Assembly: GCF_014946725.1 (NCBI RefSeq)
Contig: NZ_JACFXY010000008.1
Location: forward strand, 124,001-188,000
Reading direction: 5' to 3'
Origin: Mixta mediterraneensis
GTDB lineage: Bacteria; Pseudomonadota; Gammaproteobacteria; Enterobacterales; Enterobacteriaceae
Length of the DNA stretch: 64,000 nucleotides
In this document: one piece after another, positions 33,607-44,176 of the stretch
Layout of the letters: each line of letters opens with the position of its first letter
Numbering within the stretch: the first letter of the stretch is position 1
Notes under the pieces: model-generated
Seen by the model: only the letters and a program-made list of their open reading frames with translations
Database searches by the model: none
Told to the model about the DNA's origin: nothing
Translations under genes and position numbers: made by a program

Positions 33607-35013
33607 ATGGCAGGAAATAAACCCACCAACAAATCGAACGAAACGCATGATCGTCAGCTGGCAGGAGTGAAAATGCCCCCGCATTCGCTGGAAGCGGAGC
33701 AGTCGGTGCTCGGTGGGTTAATGCTGGATAACGAACGCTGGGATAATGTCTCCGAACGCGTCGTCGCCAACGATTTCTTTAACCGTTCGCATCGCCTGAT
33801 TTTTTCTGAAATGCAGCGTTTGCTGGAAGAAAGCCAGCCGATTGATCTGATAACCCTTTCTGAATCGCTGGAAATGCGTGGCGAACTGGACAGGGCTGGC
33901 GGCTTTGCCTATCTGGCGGAATTAGCCAAAAATACGCCAAGTGCGGCGAATATTGGCGCTTATGCGGATATTGTGCGCGAACGAGCCGTTGTACGTGAGA
34001 TGATTTCTGTCGCCAATCAAATTGCCGACGCGGGTTATGATCCACAGGGTCGCAGCAGCGAAGACCTGCTGGATTTTGCCGAGTCCAACGTTTTTAAAAT
34101 TGCGGAAGCCCGTGCAAACAAGGATGATGGCCCGAAAAACATCGAGCAAATCCTTGAAGCCACCGTTTCGCGTATCGAATCGCTGTACCAAACGCCACAT
34201 GACGGCGTTACCGGGGTCGATACCGGTTATCAGGATCTCAATAAGAAAACTGCCGGCCTCCAGCGTTCAGATCTAATTATCATCGCGGCGCGCCCTTCGA
34301 TGGGTAAAACCACGTTCGCTATGAATCTCTGCGAAAACGCCGCGATGTTGCACGACAAACCGGTGCTAATTTTTAGTCTGGAGATGCCCAGCGAGCAGAT
34401 CATGATGCGTATGCTGGCGTCGCTGTCACGCGTGGATCAAACGCGTATTCGTACCGGCCAGCTTGATGATGAAGACTGGGCGCGTATTTCCGGCACAATG
34501 GGTATTTTGCTGGAGAAGAAGAACATGTATATCGATGATTCTTCCGGTCTGACGCCAACCGAAGTTCGCTCACGCGCGCGCCGTATTTACCGCGAAAACG
34601 ACGGTCTGAGCATGATTATGATCGATTACCTTCAGTTGATGCGCGTGCCGTCGTTGTCTGATAACCGCACGCTGGAAATTGCTGAGATTTCGCGTTCGCT
34701 TAAAGCGCTGGCGAAAGAACTGAATGTGCCGGTCGTGGCGCTGTCACAGCTTAACCGTTCTCTGGAACAGCGTGCAGATAAACGCCCGGTGAACTCGGAT
34801 CTGCGTGAATCAGGATCGATCGAGCAGGATGCTGATCTGATCATGTTTATCTATCGTGATGAGGTTTATCACGAAAATAGCGATCTTAAAGGCATCGCAG
34901 AGATCATCCTCGGTAAGCAACGTAACGGACCTATCGGGACGGTTCGTCTGACCTTTAACGGACAATGGTCACGCTTTGATAACTATGCAGGTCCGCAATA
35001 CGACGACGAATAA
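33607..35013 (+). CDS. dnaB: Replicative DNA helicase DnaB
   Basis: The 468-residue hexameric 5'-3' helicase unwinds the chromosome fork. The N-terminal domain starts MAGNKPTNKSNETHDRQ and binds primase. A linker and a RecA-like motor follow, with Walker A ARPSMGKT at 228-235, the SLEMP motif, MIMIDYLQLM and the arginine-finger region SDLRESGSIEQDADLIMFIYRD. The ATG at 33607 gives the usual length. An upstream ATG at 33526 would add 27 unrelated residues. alr, which follows dnaB in E. coli, is missing here. Confidence 0.96.
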   Translation: MAGNKPTNKSNETHDRQLAGVKMPPHSLEAEQSVLGGLMLDNERWDNVSERVVANDFFNRSHRLIFSEMQRLLEESQPIDLITLSESLEMRGELDRAGGFAYLAELAKNTPSAANIGAYADIVRERAVVREMISVANQIADAGYDPQGRSSEDLLDFAESNVFKIAEARANKDDGPKNIEQILEATVSRIESLYQTPHDGVTGVDTGYQDLNKKTAGLQRSDLIIIAARPSMGKTTFAMNLCENAAMLHDKPVLIFSLEMPSEQIMMRMLASLSRVDQTRIRTGQLDDEDWARISGTMGILLEKKNMYIDDSSGLTPTEVRSRARRIYRENDGLSMIMIDYLQLMRVPSLSDNRTLEIAEISRSLKALAKELNVPVVALSQLNRSLEQRADKRPVNSDLRESGSIEQDADLIMFIYRDEVYHENSDLKGIAEIILGKQRNGPIGTVRLTFNGQWSRFDNYAGPQYDDE

Positions 35014-35140
35014 TCTTTTCTCTGTCACGTCATGCACGTCTGTGTATGACCGTCACGCCATCAGAAAATAGTGTTGGACAACCCCGCCAGTAATCAGGTT
35101 ATCTGTAACAAAGCGACGCTTATAACGCTCTGGAAGCAGA

Positions 35141-35629
35141 ATGAACCACGTAGACGATTACGATCTTAAATTACTGACTTTATTGCAATCTAATGGCCGC
35201 CTGACTAATCAGGAACTGAGTGATTTGGTCGGCCTTTCGGCATCACAATGTTCACGCCGCCGCATCAACCTTGAGCAGGCCAACCTGATTCTTGGTTATC
35301 ATGCACGCCTGTCGCCCGATGCGATTGGCCTGGGTATGGTTGGTTTGATAGAAGTGCGTTTGATTAATCACACCGCAGAATATGTTGAAAGTTTCCATCG
35401 TATGGTGGAGCAGGAAGAGGCCATTGTTGATGCGTATAAAACGACGGGCGATGCCGATTACCTGCTGAAAGTTGCGGTCTCTGATCTGCCTTCACTCAGC
35501 GCGTTAATCAGTCAGCTTGTCGCCGGGCATCAGAGCGTTTCTCACGTCAAAACCTCAGTGGTATTAGGTCGCCTGAAAGAGAACGGGTTGATGATCCCTG
35601 AATATCCGGCGCGCCAAAAGGGGGCGTAA
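35141..35629 (+). CDS. Lrp/AsnC-family transcriptional regulator
   Basis: The 162-residue protein has an N-terminal winged helix-turn-helix (DYDLKLLTLLQSNGRLTNQE, ASQCSRRRINLEQANLILGY) and a C-terminal RAM ligand domain (VDAYKTTGDADYLLKVAVSDL). It is shorter in its HTH-RAM linker than Lrp itself. It lies between dnaB and a YitT-type membrane protein, in the place of alr. The repeated tgcacaatg words in the gap after it (35642 and 35723) may be its own sites. The ligand is unknown. Confidence 0.85.
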   Translation: MNHVDDYDLKLLTLLQSNGRLTNQELSDLVGLSASQCSRRRINLEQANLILGYHARLSPDAIGLGMVGLIEVRLINHTAEYVESFHRMVEQEEAIVDAYKTTGDADYLLKVAVSDLPSLSALISQLVAGHQSVSHVKTSVVLGRLKENGLMIPEYPARQKGA

Positions 35630-35860
35630 GCGGTTTTTTCAGTGCACAATGACGTAAAATAATGCAAAAAACACGCAAGAAAAGGGGTTTTGCACATAAA
35701 TCGGCGGTTATCGTTTTCTTTTATGCACAATGTTTTTAAGTGAATCGCTTTAATTATCAACGGAATAATTTTTTGCGTTGACCGTAGCAGAAAAGAGCTG
35801 CCGGTCTGGTGTGTTTTTTGCACTTGAACGGCATCATTTGCAATGAGAAAACCCCTATGG

Positions 35861-36471
35861 ATGAACGTTGTTCAACCTTCCCGTATTCCCCATTCCCGCA
35901 TTGCAGATACGCTAGCGATTGTGATGGGCACTTTATGGTGTCTTTTGGCGTAATCCTGTTAAAGCAGGCGGGGGCCTTAACCGGTGGTACCGCAGGTATC
36001 GCATTTTTAATAAGCTATGTGTCTCCGTTGTCATTTGGGAGCGCCTTCTTTCTGATTAACCTGCCGTTTTACTGGCTGGCTGTGCGCCGCATGGGCTGGG
36101 AATTCACGCTAAAAACATTCTGTGCGGTAGGCCTGGTTTCACTGTTCAGCCATTTGCATCCGCTGTTTATTCATTTTTCCCGTCTCAATCCGTTTTATGC
36201 GGTATTGTTCGGTAACGTGATCATGGGGATTGGGTTTATAGTGTTGTTTCGTCATAAAGCCAGCCTCGGTGGCGTCAATATTCTGGCACTCTGGCTACAG
36301 GATCGTTTTGGTATCCGCGTCGGAAAACTGCAGATGGCCGTCGATAGCTGTGTGGTGCTGGCTTCGCTATTTGTGGTGAACCTGCCAGTATTGCTCGCGT
36401 CGGTTGCAGGTGCGGTGATCCTCAATCTGATTATCGCCATGAACCATCGTCCGGGACGATATGTGGTTTAA
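35861..36471 (+). pseudogene. YitT-family membrane protein, one-base frameshift near the start
   Basis: From the ATG at 35861 the frame reads MNVVQPSRIPHSRIADTLAI and goes on to VMGTL, then runs into a stop after WCLLA. In the next frame, from 35935, MVSFGVILLKQAGALTGGTA continues through the rest of a five-helix YitT protein to 36471. One extra A in ctttatgg (35931-35938) would join both parts into GTLMVSFGVILLKQAG, as in the family. The 3' frame alone, read from upstream ATGs, has a nonsense N-terminus. The substrate is unknown. It may be a true mutation or a sequence error. Downstream of the Lrp-type gene, which may control it. Confidence 0.75.
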
Positions 36472-36519
36472 TGACAAACTGTTACCCGCTTACTAAGACT
36501 AATCATGGAGATCTGCACC

Positions 36520-37713
36520 GTGTTTCAAAACGTTGATGCTTATGCTGGCGATCCGATTCTGTCGTTGATGGAAGCCTTTAAACAGGATCCACGTGAACAT
36601 AAAGTTAACCTGAGCATCGGGCTCTATTACAACGAGCAGGGCATTATTCCTCAGCTGCAGGCTGTCGCTGAGGCAGAAGAACAGCTGCATGCCGAACCGC
36701 AGCAAGTCTCGCTGTACTTACCGATGGAAGGCTTAAATTCTTATCGTAACGCAATCGCGCCGCTGCTGTTTGGCGCCGAACATCCGATGTTGAAAGCCGG
36801 CCGCGTTGCGTCTATTCAAACGCTGGGAGGATCCGGAGCGCTGAAAGTTGGTGCCGACTTCCTGAAGCGTTACTTTCCTCAATCAAACGTCTGGGTGAGC
36901 GATCCGACCTGGGAAAACCATATTGCCATTTTCAGCGGTGCGGGTTTTGAGGTGAACACCTATCCATGGTATGACACTGAAACTAACGGAGTACGGTTTG
37001 ACGCGTTTATCGACAAACTAAAAACGCTGCCAAAGCAAAGCATTGTGCTACTGCATCCTTGCTGCCATAACCCAACCGGCGCTGATATGACTAACGCGCA
37101 GTGGGATGAAACCACAGAAGTGTTAAAAGCGCAGGAACTGATCCCGTTCCTTGATATTGCTTATCAGGGTTTTGGCGCGGGGATGGAAGAAGATGCTTAC
37201 GCCATTCGCGCCATTGCAGCAGCGGGTTTGCCTGCGTTGATAAGCAACTCGTTCTCTAAAATCTTCTCGCTTTACGGCGAGCGCGTCGGTGGATTGTCGA
37301 TCGTTTGTGATAGCGCCGAAGAATCCAGCCGGGTACTGGGCCAGCTGAAAGCGACCATACGTCGCAACTATTCCAGCCCGCCTAATTTTGGCGCACAGGT
37401 TGTCGCGCGTGTGCTGAATGACGATGCGCTGAAAACCAACTGGCTGGCAGAAGATGAAGCGATGCGCCTGCGGATTATCGACATGCGTAGAGCGCTGGTA
37501 CAGGTTTTGAGCACGGCATTACCGGGGCAAAACTTTGATTATTTGCTGAAGCAGCGTGGTATGTTCAGCTATACCGGACTCAGCGCCCAGCAGGTGGATC
37601 GCCTGCGCGAAGAGTTCGGTATTTACTTAATCGGTAGCGGCCGCATGTGCGTCGCCGGACTGAACAGCCATAACGTCCATCAGGTTGCAGAAGCCTTTGC
37701 TGCGGTGATGTAA
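36520..37713 (+). CDS. tyrB: Aromatic amino acid aminotransferase
   Basis: The 397-residue PLP enzyme of fold type I makes phenylalanine and tyrosine from their keto acids. It matches E. coli TyrB along its length: [43 protein letters not shown], and the PLP lysine in [17 protein letters not shown]. The GTG at 36520 with GGAG nine bases before it is preferred over the ATG at 36505, because E. coli also starts with GTG at this residue. Confidence 0.94.
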   Translation: MFQNVDAYAGDPILSLMEAFKQDPREHKVNLSIGLYYNEQGIIPQLQAVAEAEEQLHAEPQQVSLYLPMEGLNSYRNAIAPLLFGAEHPMLKAGRVASIQTLGGSGALKVGADFLKRYFPQSNVWVSDPTWENHIAIFSGAGFEVNTYPWYDTETNGVRFDAFIDKLKTLPKQSIVLLHPCCHNPTGADMTNAQWDETTEVLKAQELIPFLDIAYQGFGAGMEEDAYAIRAIAAAGLPALISNSFSKIFSLYGERVGGLSIVCDSAEESSRVLGQLKATIRRNYSSPPNFGAQVVARVLNDDALKTNWLAEDEAMRLRIIDMRRALVQVLSTALPGQNFDYLLKQRGMFSYTGLSAQQVDRLREEFGIYLIGSGRMCVAGLNSHNVHQVAEAFAAVM

Positions 37714-37727
37714 CGCTGGGCAGGCAT

Positions 37728-37761
37728 GAAAAACCGTCGCTAATATGCGGCGGTTTTTTTA
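37728..37761 (+). terminator. tyrB terminator
   Basis: Arms aaaaaccgtcgc and gcggcggttttt (one G-T pair) around taatat, followed by T-run. Confidence 0.8.
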
Positions 37762-37939
37762 TAACGTCAAATGGCATCCGTCATCGGGACCGCTACTCGG
37801 TTATGGTCACGGAACATAATCTGATCTGAATACTGTTTTAGTCGGCAACAAGCGAGCGCCGTTTTTAATTTCCCTGTGGGGTTTACCTTTCCCTGACATG
37901 TTGCACACTTAAACGATGTCATCCATTCAGGGAAAAAGC

Positions 37940-38356
37940 ATGTGGTATCAACAAACCTTAACGCTGAGCGCGAAATCACGCGGCTTTCATCTGATAACCG
38001 ACGAGATTGTCGGCCAGCTGCCTGAGCTGCCCAACATCAAGACGGGACTGCTGCATTTGCTGTTGCAGCATACATCGGCGTCTTTAACGCTGAATGAAAA
38101 TTGCGATCCCACAGTGCGTAGTGACATGGAGCAGTATTTCATGCGCTACGTTCCGGAAAATGCACCCTATCAGCATGATTATGAAGGGCGTGATGATATG
38201 CCTGCCCATATTAAATCATCCATGTTAGGCGTTTCACTTATGTTGCCGATCCAGCATGGACGATTGGTGCTGGGCACCTGGCAAGGCATTTGGCTGGGAG
38301 AACATCGCATACATGGCGGCGCAAGGCGCATAGTCGCCACCTTACAAGGGGAATGA
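37940..38356 (+). CDS. yjbQ: YjbQ, UPF0047 family
   Basis: The 138-residue protein matches the UPF0047/YjbQ fold: [40 protein letters not shown] and [15 protein letters not shown]. The conserved His/Asp/Glu residues in these motifs line the putative active site. The E. coli protein has weak thiamine phosphate synthase activity; the true role is unclear. The ATG at 37940 has AGGGA upstream; the open frame extends eight codons earlier. The yjbR gene starts three bases after its stop. Confidence 0.92.
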   Translation: MWYQQTLTLSAKSRGFHLITDEIVGQLPELPNIKTGLLHLLLQHTSASLTLNENCDPTVRSDMEQYFMRYVPENAPYQHDYEGRDDMPAHIKSSMLGVSLMLPIQHGRLVLGTWQGIWLGEHRIHGGARRIVATLQGE

Positions 38357-38358
38357 GG

Positions 38359-38682
38359 ATGAATACTTCAGAGTTATTGAGCTACTGCATGAACAAACCG
38401 GGTGTAGAACAAAGCGTACAAAGCGGCTGGAAAGCCACCCAGATAAAAAGTAATGGCATCCTGTTCGCCATGGTGCATGAAGTGAAGGGGCGTCCGGCGG
38501 TATCGTTGAAATCCACCCCTGCTTTAGCCGATCTGATTCGTGAAGAACACGCTGATGTTTTTCCCAGTGAGCATCTGAATAAATCGCACTGGAACACGCT
38601 GTTTCTGGATGGGTCGCTAAAAGATTCGCAGATTTACTATCTGGTCGATGCTTCGTTTCAGCAGGCAGACAACACAAAGTAG
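38359..38682 (+). CDS. yjbR: YjbR, MmcQ/YjbR family
   Basis: The 107-residue protein belongs to the double-wing MmcQ/YjbR family: NKPGVEQSVQSGWKATQIKSNGILFAMVHEVKGRPAVSLK and the end FPSEHLNKSHWNTLFLDGSLKD. This family is thought to bind DNA or small ligands; its role is not established. GAGG overlaps the yjbQ stop and precedes the ATG at 38359. The pair yjbQ-yjbR is conserved in enterobacteria, so co-transcription is likely. Confidence 0.9.
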   Translation: MNTSELLSYCMNKPGVEQSVQSGWKATQIKSNGILFAMVHEVKGRPAVSLKSTPALADLIREEHADVFPSEHLNKSHWNTLFLDGSLKDSQIYYLVDASFQQADNTK

Positions 38683-38691
38683 ACGCGAAAC

Positions 38692-38724
38692 CCGGTCCTC
38701 GCCGGGTAAATAAGCGAGGGCCGG
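38692..38724. terminator. Bidirectional terminator between yjbR and the alcohol dehydrogenase gene
   Basis: Arms ccggtcctcgc and gcgagggccgg (one mismatch) with an 11-base loop lie between two convergent genes. A shorter hairpin acccgg/ccgggt overlaps the left arm. Confidence 0.65.
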
Positions 38725-38741
38725 TGATCTGCTGTAACCCA

Positions 38742-39806
38742 TTAAGCGGCGGATTCCTCACGCAACGTATTGATGTCAATAACGAAACGATACTTTACAT
38801 CGCTTTTTAACATGCGCTCATAGGCTTCGTTGATCTGATTTGTCGCAATCAGTTCAATATCAGATGTGATGTCATGCTTACCGCAGAAATCCAGCATCTC
38901 TTGCGTTTCAGCAATGCCGCCAATCAGTGAGCCAGCAATGCTGCGGCGTTTAAAGATCAGATTAAATACCTGCGGTGCCGGATGATCATGTTCTGGCGCA
39001 CCCACCAGCGTCATGTTGCCGTCGCGTTTTAGCAGGGCGATGAAGGGGTTCAGATCGTGCTGAGCCGCCACGGTGTTAAGGATAAAATCGAAACTGTTAT
39101 TGTGCTGCGCCATTTGATCGGCATCTTTCGAGATCACCACTTCATCGGCACCTAAACGTTTACCATCTTCAATTTTTGACGGCGAGGTAGTGAACAGAAC
39201 GACATGTGCCCCCATCGCGTGAGCTAATTTCACGCCCATATGACCTAAGCCGCCCAGCCCGACAATACCGACTTTTTTACCCGGACCGACATTCCAGTGA
39301 CGCAGCGGTGAATACGTGGTAATGCCTGCACACAGTAACGGTGCGACTCCCGCCAGTTCCAGGTTTTCTGGAATGCGCAGCACAAAGTCTTCATCCACAA
39401 CCATTGCGGTGGAGTAGCCACCATACGTGATAGCACCGGTTTCGCGATCTTCACCGTTATAGGTGCCGACAAAACCGTTTTCACAATACTGCTCCAGACC
39501 TTCCTGGCAGCCTGGACAGCTACGGCAGGAATCAACCATACAGCCAACGCCAACCAGATCTCCTACTTTATATTTCTGAGTATGTGCACCGACTGCGGTG
39601 ACGCGTCCGACAATTTCATGGCCTGGCACAACTGGAAAAATGGTATTTTTCCATTCGTTGCGCGCCTGATGCAAGTCAGAGTGGCAAACGCCACAATACA
39701 AAACGTCGAGTTGCACATCATGTGCACGGAGTTCGCGCGGTTTGTAATCGAACGGTGCAAGTTTGGATTTCGCATCCTGAGCAGCGTACGCATGCGTGAT
39801 ATTCAT
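38742..39806 (-). CDS. NADP-dependent zinc alcohol dehydrogenase, YahK-like
   Basis: The 354-residue medium-chain dehydrogenase has catalytic-zinc motifs CGVCHSDLH (38-46) and PGHEIVG. The structural-zinc cysteines lie in CMVDSCRSCPGCQEGLEQYC. The Rossmann motif is GLGGLGHMGVKLAHAMGA, and FTTSPSK follows at the cofactor-selecting strand, as in NADPH-using YahK/cinnamyl-alcohol types. It should reduce aldehydes to alcohols. The ATG at 39806 matches the family. A longer frame upstream is open but dissimilar. It is an addition relative to E. coli at this place. Confidence 0.88.
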   Translation of the reverse strand: MNITHAYAAQDAKSKLAPFDYKPRELRAHDVQLDVLYCGVCHSDLHQARNEWKNTIFPVVPGHEIVGRVTAVGAHTQKYKVGDLVGVGCMVDSCRSCPGCQEGLEQYCENGFVGTYNGEDRETGAITYGGYSTAMVVDEDFVLRIPENLELAGVAPLLCAGITTYSPLRHWNVGPGKKVGIVGLGGLGHMGVKLAHAMGAHVVLFTTSPSKIEDGKRLGADEVVISKDADQMAQHNNSFDFILNTVAAQHDLNPFIALLKRDGNMTLVGAPEHDHPAPQVFNLIFKRRSIAGSLIGGIAETQEMLDFCGKHDITSDIELIATNQINEAYERMLKSDVKYRFVIDINTLREESAA

Positions 39807-39997
39807 GGTGTCTCCAGTTTCGATGTGTCGTGAGTGTTTTGAAAGGCATGCAGCAGGACAAATCCGCTGCAAACAGAGCGACGCGAAGGGCGTGCCAAAG
39901 ATGAACCGCTTAAGCATAGTCAGGGAAGCCTGGGGCGTATATGCCTATACATGTCTGAATCTTGCCTGATTCTGCATTTCTCTGGCTGATTGGGCAG

Positions 39998-40027
39998 CCA
40001 AAAAATAAGGCCCGCATAAAGCGGGCC
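39998..40027 (-). terminator. uvrA terminator
   Basis: Leftward arms ggcccgc/gcgggcc around ttta(t), followed by TTATTTTTTGG. Confidence 0.8.
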
Positions 40028-40035
40028 GGACAGGA

Positions 40036-42864
40036 TTATTTCTTCAACAAGGGCTTAAGGAAACGTGCGGTGTGGGATTTCTTACACTCAGCCACCGTTT
40101 CCGGTGTGCCGGCAACTAGAATTTCGCCACCACCACTGCCACCTTCTGGACCAAGATCGACTATCCAGTCTGCCGTTTTGATAACGTCCAGGTTGTGCTC
40201 AATCACCACGATGGTATTACCCTGATCGCGTAACTGATGTAGCACTTCCAGTAGCTGCTGAATATCGGCAAAGTGCAGGCCGGTGGTGGGTTCATCAAGG
40301 ATATACAGCGTCTGGCCCGTACCACGTTTTGACAGCTCGCGCGCCAGCTTCACGCGCTGTGCCTCACCGCCGGAAAGCGTGGTCGCTGACTGTCCCAGGC
40401 GGATATATGACAGGCCAACATCCATCAGCGTTTGTAACTTACGCGCCAGCGCCGGAACAGCATCGAAGAATTTACGCGCTTCTTCAATGGTCATCTCCAG
40501 CACTTCGTGGATACTTTTGCCTTTGTATTTAATCTCCAGCGTTTCGCGGTTATAGCGTTTTCCTTTGCACTGGTCGCAGGGCACATAAATATCGGGCAGA
40601 AAGTGCATCTCAACCTTCAACACGCCATCGCCCTGGCAGGCTTCACAACGACCGCCGCGTACGTTAAAGCTGAACCGGCCCGGATTGTAGCCACGTGAAC
40701 GTGATTCCGGCACGCCGGCAAACAGTTCACGTACCGGCGTAAAAATACCGGTATAGGTTGCCGGGTTAGAGCGTGGAGTACGCCCAATCGGGCTTTGATC
40801 AATATCGATAACTTTATCGAAATGCTCCAGACCGTTAACTTCACGATAAGGCGCTGGCTCGGCGATGGTTGCACCGTTGAGCGCACGCTGGGCAATCGGG
40901 AACAGCGTATCGTTAATCAGCGTTGATTTACCTGAACCGGACACACCGGTAATACAGGTAAACAGACCGACCGGCAGCGTTAACGTCACGTCTTTCAGGT
41001 TATTACCGCGCGCACCGGTAACTTTCAGCACTCTGGCGGGATCGCCTTTTACCCGCTCTTGCGGTACGGAAATTTCACGCTTGCCGCTCAGAAACTGGCC
41101 GGTAAGAGATTTTTCCTCCGCCATGATTTCATCAACCGTACCCTCAGCCACTATCTGACCGCCATGCACGCCTGCGCCAGGACCAATATCGATCACGTGG
41201 TCAGCAGCACGAATCGCATCTTCATCATGCTCAACCACAATGACTGTATTACCAAGATCGCGCAGGTGGATCAGCGTACCGAGCAGGCGTTCATTATCAC
41301 GCTGATGTAAACCGATGGATGGCTCATCCAGCACATACATCACGCCGACTAACCCGGCGCCAATCTGACTTGCCAGACGGATACGCTGTGCTTCACCACC
41401 GGACAGCGTTTCCGCTGAACGCGACATGGATAAATAATTCAGGCCGACATTTACCAAAAAACTCAGACGATCGCTGATCTCTTTCAGAACTTTTTCAGCG
41501 ATTTTGGCGCGCTGGCCGCTTAGCTTCAGATTCTCGAAAAAAGACATGGCGTGGCCAATGCTCATTTCGGAGATGGTCGGCAGTGTGGTGTTTTCAACGT
41601 AAACGTGTCGGGCTTCGCGACGCAAACGCGTGCCCTCGCAGCTGGCGCAGGCACGATTGCTGATAAACTTCGCGAGTTCTTCACGCACTGCTGATGACTC
41701 GGTCTCTTTATAGCGGCGTTCCATATTATTCAGCACGCCTTCAAACGGATGACGGCGCACCGAGGTATCACCACGATCGTTGATATATTTGAATTCGATA
41801 CTCTCTTTGCCAGAACCGTACAAAATGACTTTTTGCACGCTGTCTTTCAGGCTACTGAATGGCGCTTCAATGTCGAAACTGAGATGTTCGGCCAGTGAGC
41901 GCAGCATCTGGAAATAATAGAAGTTACGGCGATCCCAGCCGCGAATTGCCCCGCCTGCCAGCGACAGCTCGGCATTTTGTATCACCCGATCGGGATCAAA
42001 ATACTGCTGTACGCCTAAGCCATCACAGGTCGGGCAAGCTCCGGCTGGGTTGTTAAAGGAGAACAGCCGTGGTTCCAGTTCACTCATGCTGTAACCACAA
42101 ACCGGGCAGGCGAAGTTAGCCGAGAACAGCAGCTCTTCCGTTGCAATGTCATCCATATCGGCGACGATTGCGGTGCCGCCAGACAGCTCCAGCGCCGTTT
42201 CAAACGATTCTGCCAGACGTGTTGCCAGATCTTCACGCACTTTGAAGCGGTCAATGACCACTTCAATAGTGTGTTTTTTTTGCAGTTCAAGCTTCGGTGG
42301 ATCGGAGAGATCGCACACTTCACCATCAATACGCGCACGGATATAACCCTGTGTCGCCAGGTTTTCCAGTGTTTTGTTATGCTCACCTTTACGATCTTTC
42401 ACCACTGGTGCCAACAGCATCAGGCGGCGACCTTCAGGCTGGGCCAGCACCTGATCAACCATCTGACTGACTGTCTGTGCTGCCAGTGCAACGTCATGAT
42501 CCGGGCAGCGGGGTTCGCCCACACGAGCAAACAGCAGGCGCAGATAATCATGAATTTCAGTGATCGTGCCGACGGTTGAGCGCGGGTTGTGTGACGTAGA
42601 TTTCTGCTCAATAGAGATGGCTGGCGACAGCCCTTCTATATGATCGACGTCCGGTTTCTCCATTAAGGAAAGAAACTGGCGCGCATAGGCAGAGAGCGAC
42701 TCCACATAGCGGCGTTGGCCTTCCGCATACAGCGTATCAAACGCCAAAGAGGATTTACCGGAACCTGAAAGGCCGGTTACCACAATGAGTTTGTCACGCG
42801 GGATGATCAGGTTGATGTTTTTCAAATTATGGGTGCGGGCACCACGAACTTCGATCTTATCCAT
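40036..42864 (-). CDS. uvrA: Excinuclease ABC subunit A
   Basis: The 942-residue damage sensor of nucleotide excision repair is a double ABC ATPase. Walker A sites are GLSGSGKSS (31-39) and GVSGSGKST in the second half. Signature motifs [12 protein letters not shown] and [12 protein letters not shown] and zinc-binding [12 protein letters not shown] and [14 protein letters not shown] are visible. It loads UvrB on damaged DNA. The length and order match E. coli (940). Its promoter region is shared with the divergent ssb and contains a LexA box. Confidence 0.96.
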   Translation of the reverse strand: MDKIEVRGARTHNLKNINLIIPRDKLIVVTGLSGSGKSSLAFDTLYAEGQRRYVESLSAYARQFLSLMEKPDVDHIEGLSPAISIEQKSTSHNPRSTVGTITEIHDYLRLLFARVGEPRCPDHDVALAAQTVSQMVDQVLAQPEGRRLMLLAPVVKDRKGEHNKTLENLATQGYIRARIDGEVCDLSDPPKLELQKKHTIEVVIDRFKVREDLATRLAESFETALELSGGTAIVADMDDIATEELLFSANFACPVCGYSMSELEPRLFSFNNPAGACPTCDGLGVQQYFDPDRVIQNAELSLAGGAIRGWDRRNFYYFQMLRSLAEHLSFDIEAPFSSLKDSVQKVILYGSGKESIEFKYINDRGDTSVRRHPFEGVLNNMERRYKETESSAVREELAKFISNRACASCEGTRLRREARHVYVENTTLPTISEMSIGHAMSFFENLKLSGQRAKIAEKVLKEISDRLSFLVNVGLNYLSMSRSAETLSGGEAQRIRLASQIGAGLVGVMYVLDEPSIGLHQRDNERLLGTLIHLRDLGNTVIVVEHDEDAIRAADHVIDIGPGAGVHGGQIVAEGTVDEIMAEEKSLTGQFLSGKREISVPQERVKGDPARVLKVTGARGNNLKDVTLTLPVGLFTCITGVSGSGKSTLINDTLFPIAQRALNGATIAEPAPYREVNGLEHFDKVIDIDQSPIGRTPRSNPATYTGIFTPVRELFAGVPESRSRGYNPGRFSFNVRGGRCEACQGDGVLKVEMHFLPDIYVPCDQCKGKRYNRETLEIKYKGKSIHEVLEMTIEEARKFFDAVPALARKLQTLMDVGLSYIRLGQSATTLSGGEAQRVKLARELSKRGTGQTLYILDEPTTGLHFADIQQLLEVLHQLRDQGNTIVVIEHNLDVIKTADWIVDLGPEGGSGGGEILVAGTPETVAECKKSHTARFLKPLLKK

Positions 42865-42946
42865 TCACCTTTCCCGGATTAGAAGCACTCTCCGTGCCTT
42901 GCCGACACGGTCAGAATAAACGCATCATTATGGCACAAAAAATAGC

Positions 42947-42962
42947 CTGAATAAATATCCAG
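42947..42962. promoter_or_regulatory. LexA box between uvrA and ssb
   Basis: CTG-N10-CAG (CTGAATAAATATCCAG) matches the SOS-box consensus and sits in the divergent uvrA/ssb promoter region, as in E. coli. Confidence 0.8.
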
Positions 42963-43089
42963 TACTTCTTTGCTTTTTGGCGAAGCAATGTTCAAAATTG
43001 GAAGCCTGCTCGAAAGTGGGAACAGCATTCAGGACGTGTTAGAATTAACCGTTTAGACTTTTAGCATTAACTCATCGGGAGACAGCAAC

Positions 43090-43632
43090 ATGGCCAGTCG
43101 TGGCGTTAACAAAGTGATTCTTGTCGGGAATCTGGGTCAGGATCCGGAAGTGCGTTATATGCCAAATGGTGGCGCTGTTGCCAACATTACGCTGGCCACG
43201 TCGGAAAGCTGGCGTGACAAACAAACCGGTGAAAACAAAGAAGTTACTGAATGGCATCGTGTCGTGCTGTTTGGCAAGCTGGCTGAAGTGGCCGGTGAAT
43301 ATCTGCGTAAAGGTTCGCAGGTTTATATTGAAGGTCAGTTGCGCACCCGTAAATGGCAGGATCAAGGCGGCCAGGATCGTTACACCACCGAAGTTGTCGT
43401 TAACGTTGGCGGCACCATGCAAATGCTGGGTGGACGCCAGGGCGGTAATGCAGGCGCACCAGCAGGGGGGGGCCAGCAGAACAACAATAACGGTTGGGGG
43501 CAACCTCAGCAGCCGCAGGGCGGCAATAATCAGTTCAGCGGCGGCGCGCAGTCACGTCCGCAACCGCAGAGCGCACCGGCAAGTAATAATAACGAGCCGC
43601 CAATGGATTTTGACGACGATATCCCGTTTTGA
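43090..43632 (+). CDS. ssb: Single-stranded DNA-binding protein
   Basis: The 180-residue protein has an N-terminal OB fold ([20 protein letters not shown], then [19 protein letters not shown]), a Gly/Gln/Asn-rich disordered middle (about 115-165) and the acidic tip DFDDDIPF that recruits repair and replication proteins. It protects ssDNA at forks and in recombination. GGGAG lies ahead of the ATG. The LexA box upstream implies SOS induction. Length matches E. coli SSB (178). Confidence 0.96.
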   Translation: MASRGVNKVILVGNLGQDPEVRYMPNGGAVANITLATSESWRDKQTGENKEVTEWHRVVLFGKLAEVAGEYLRKGSQVYIEGQLRTRKWQDQGGQDRYTTEVVVNVGGTMQMLGGRQGGNAGAPAGGGQQNNNNGWGQPQQPQGGNNQFSGGAQSRPQPQSAPASNNNEPPMDFDDDIPF

Positions 43633-43663
43633 TCCTTGTGTACGCATAGTCATTCCCTCTGCT

Positions 43664-43689
43664 AAAAGGCCCGGTCAGCCGGGCCTTTT
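43664..43689 (+). terminator. ssb terminator
   Basis: Perfect arms aaaaggcccgg/ccgggcctttt around tcag, followed by T-rich DNA. Confidence 0.88.
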
Positions 43690-43934
43690 CTGTTAATACC
43701 CTTCCGCCAAAATTCAGCAGCTCAGCACAGGTCGCTCGTCGCCGCATAATGCGTCAATGGCTGTTCTGTTTACCCTTCACCCTGTTGTTTGAACAACTCT
43801 TCAGCGCTGGTCCAGGTGCCGATGCCCATCGGCTGTTATGATCAGAGCTTGCCCCCAGATTTAACAGGGGTATCGACACAGTAAGCGGTTGCGCAAACAT
43901 ATATGGCAAACACAACGTAACGAAGAGGGACGAC

Positions 43935-44165
43935 ATGCAGGCGTTGCGGTCATTTCCCTGCGAAAACGATCGCGCCCAGTTTCAGCAATTAACGACATTA
44001 CCGGCTGCAGGGCGCTATCAGGCCATCATTTCCCGCTATACGTTTGAATTGTATACTCCTAAATCACGTAATAATGGCGCTAATGAATCGGGCATGCAGC
44101 GCTGTCGCCATCTGCTACAGGCAATTCCTTCGTCATTTCGCCACACTGTGCGGGTTTCTCTATAA
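43935..44165 (+). CDS. Possible small protein before the DMT permease
   Basis: A 76-codon frame with a good GAGGGA ribosome site five bases before its ATG. The product is basic with no membrane segment (MQALRSFPCENDRAQFQQLT, then AIPSSFRHTVRVSL). The family is not recognised. It lies in the roughly 540-bp stretch between ssb and the permease and ends 12 bases before the permease start, so it could be a leader or a gene remnant. The 300 bases before it (43633-43934) hold only the ssb terminator and no other gene that I can see. Confidence 0.35.
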   Translation: MQALRSFPCENDRAQFQQLTTLPAAGRYQAIISRYTFELYTPKSRNNGANESGMQRCRHLLQAIPSSFRHTVRVSL

Positions 44166-44176
44166 AGGAAGAAAAA

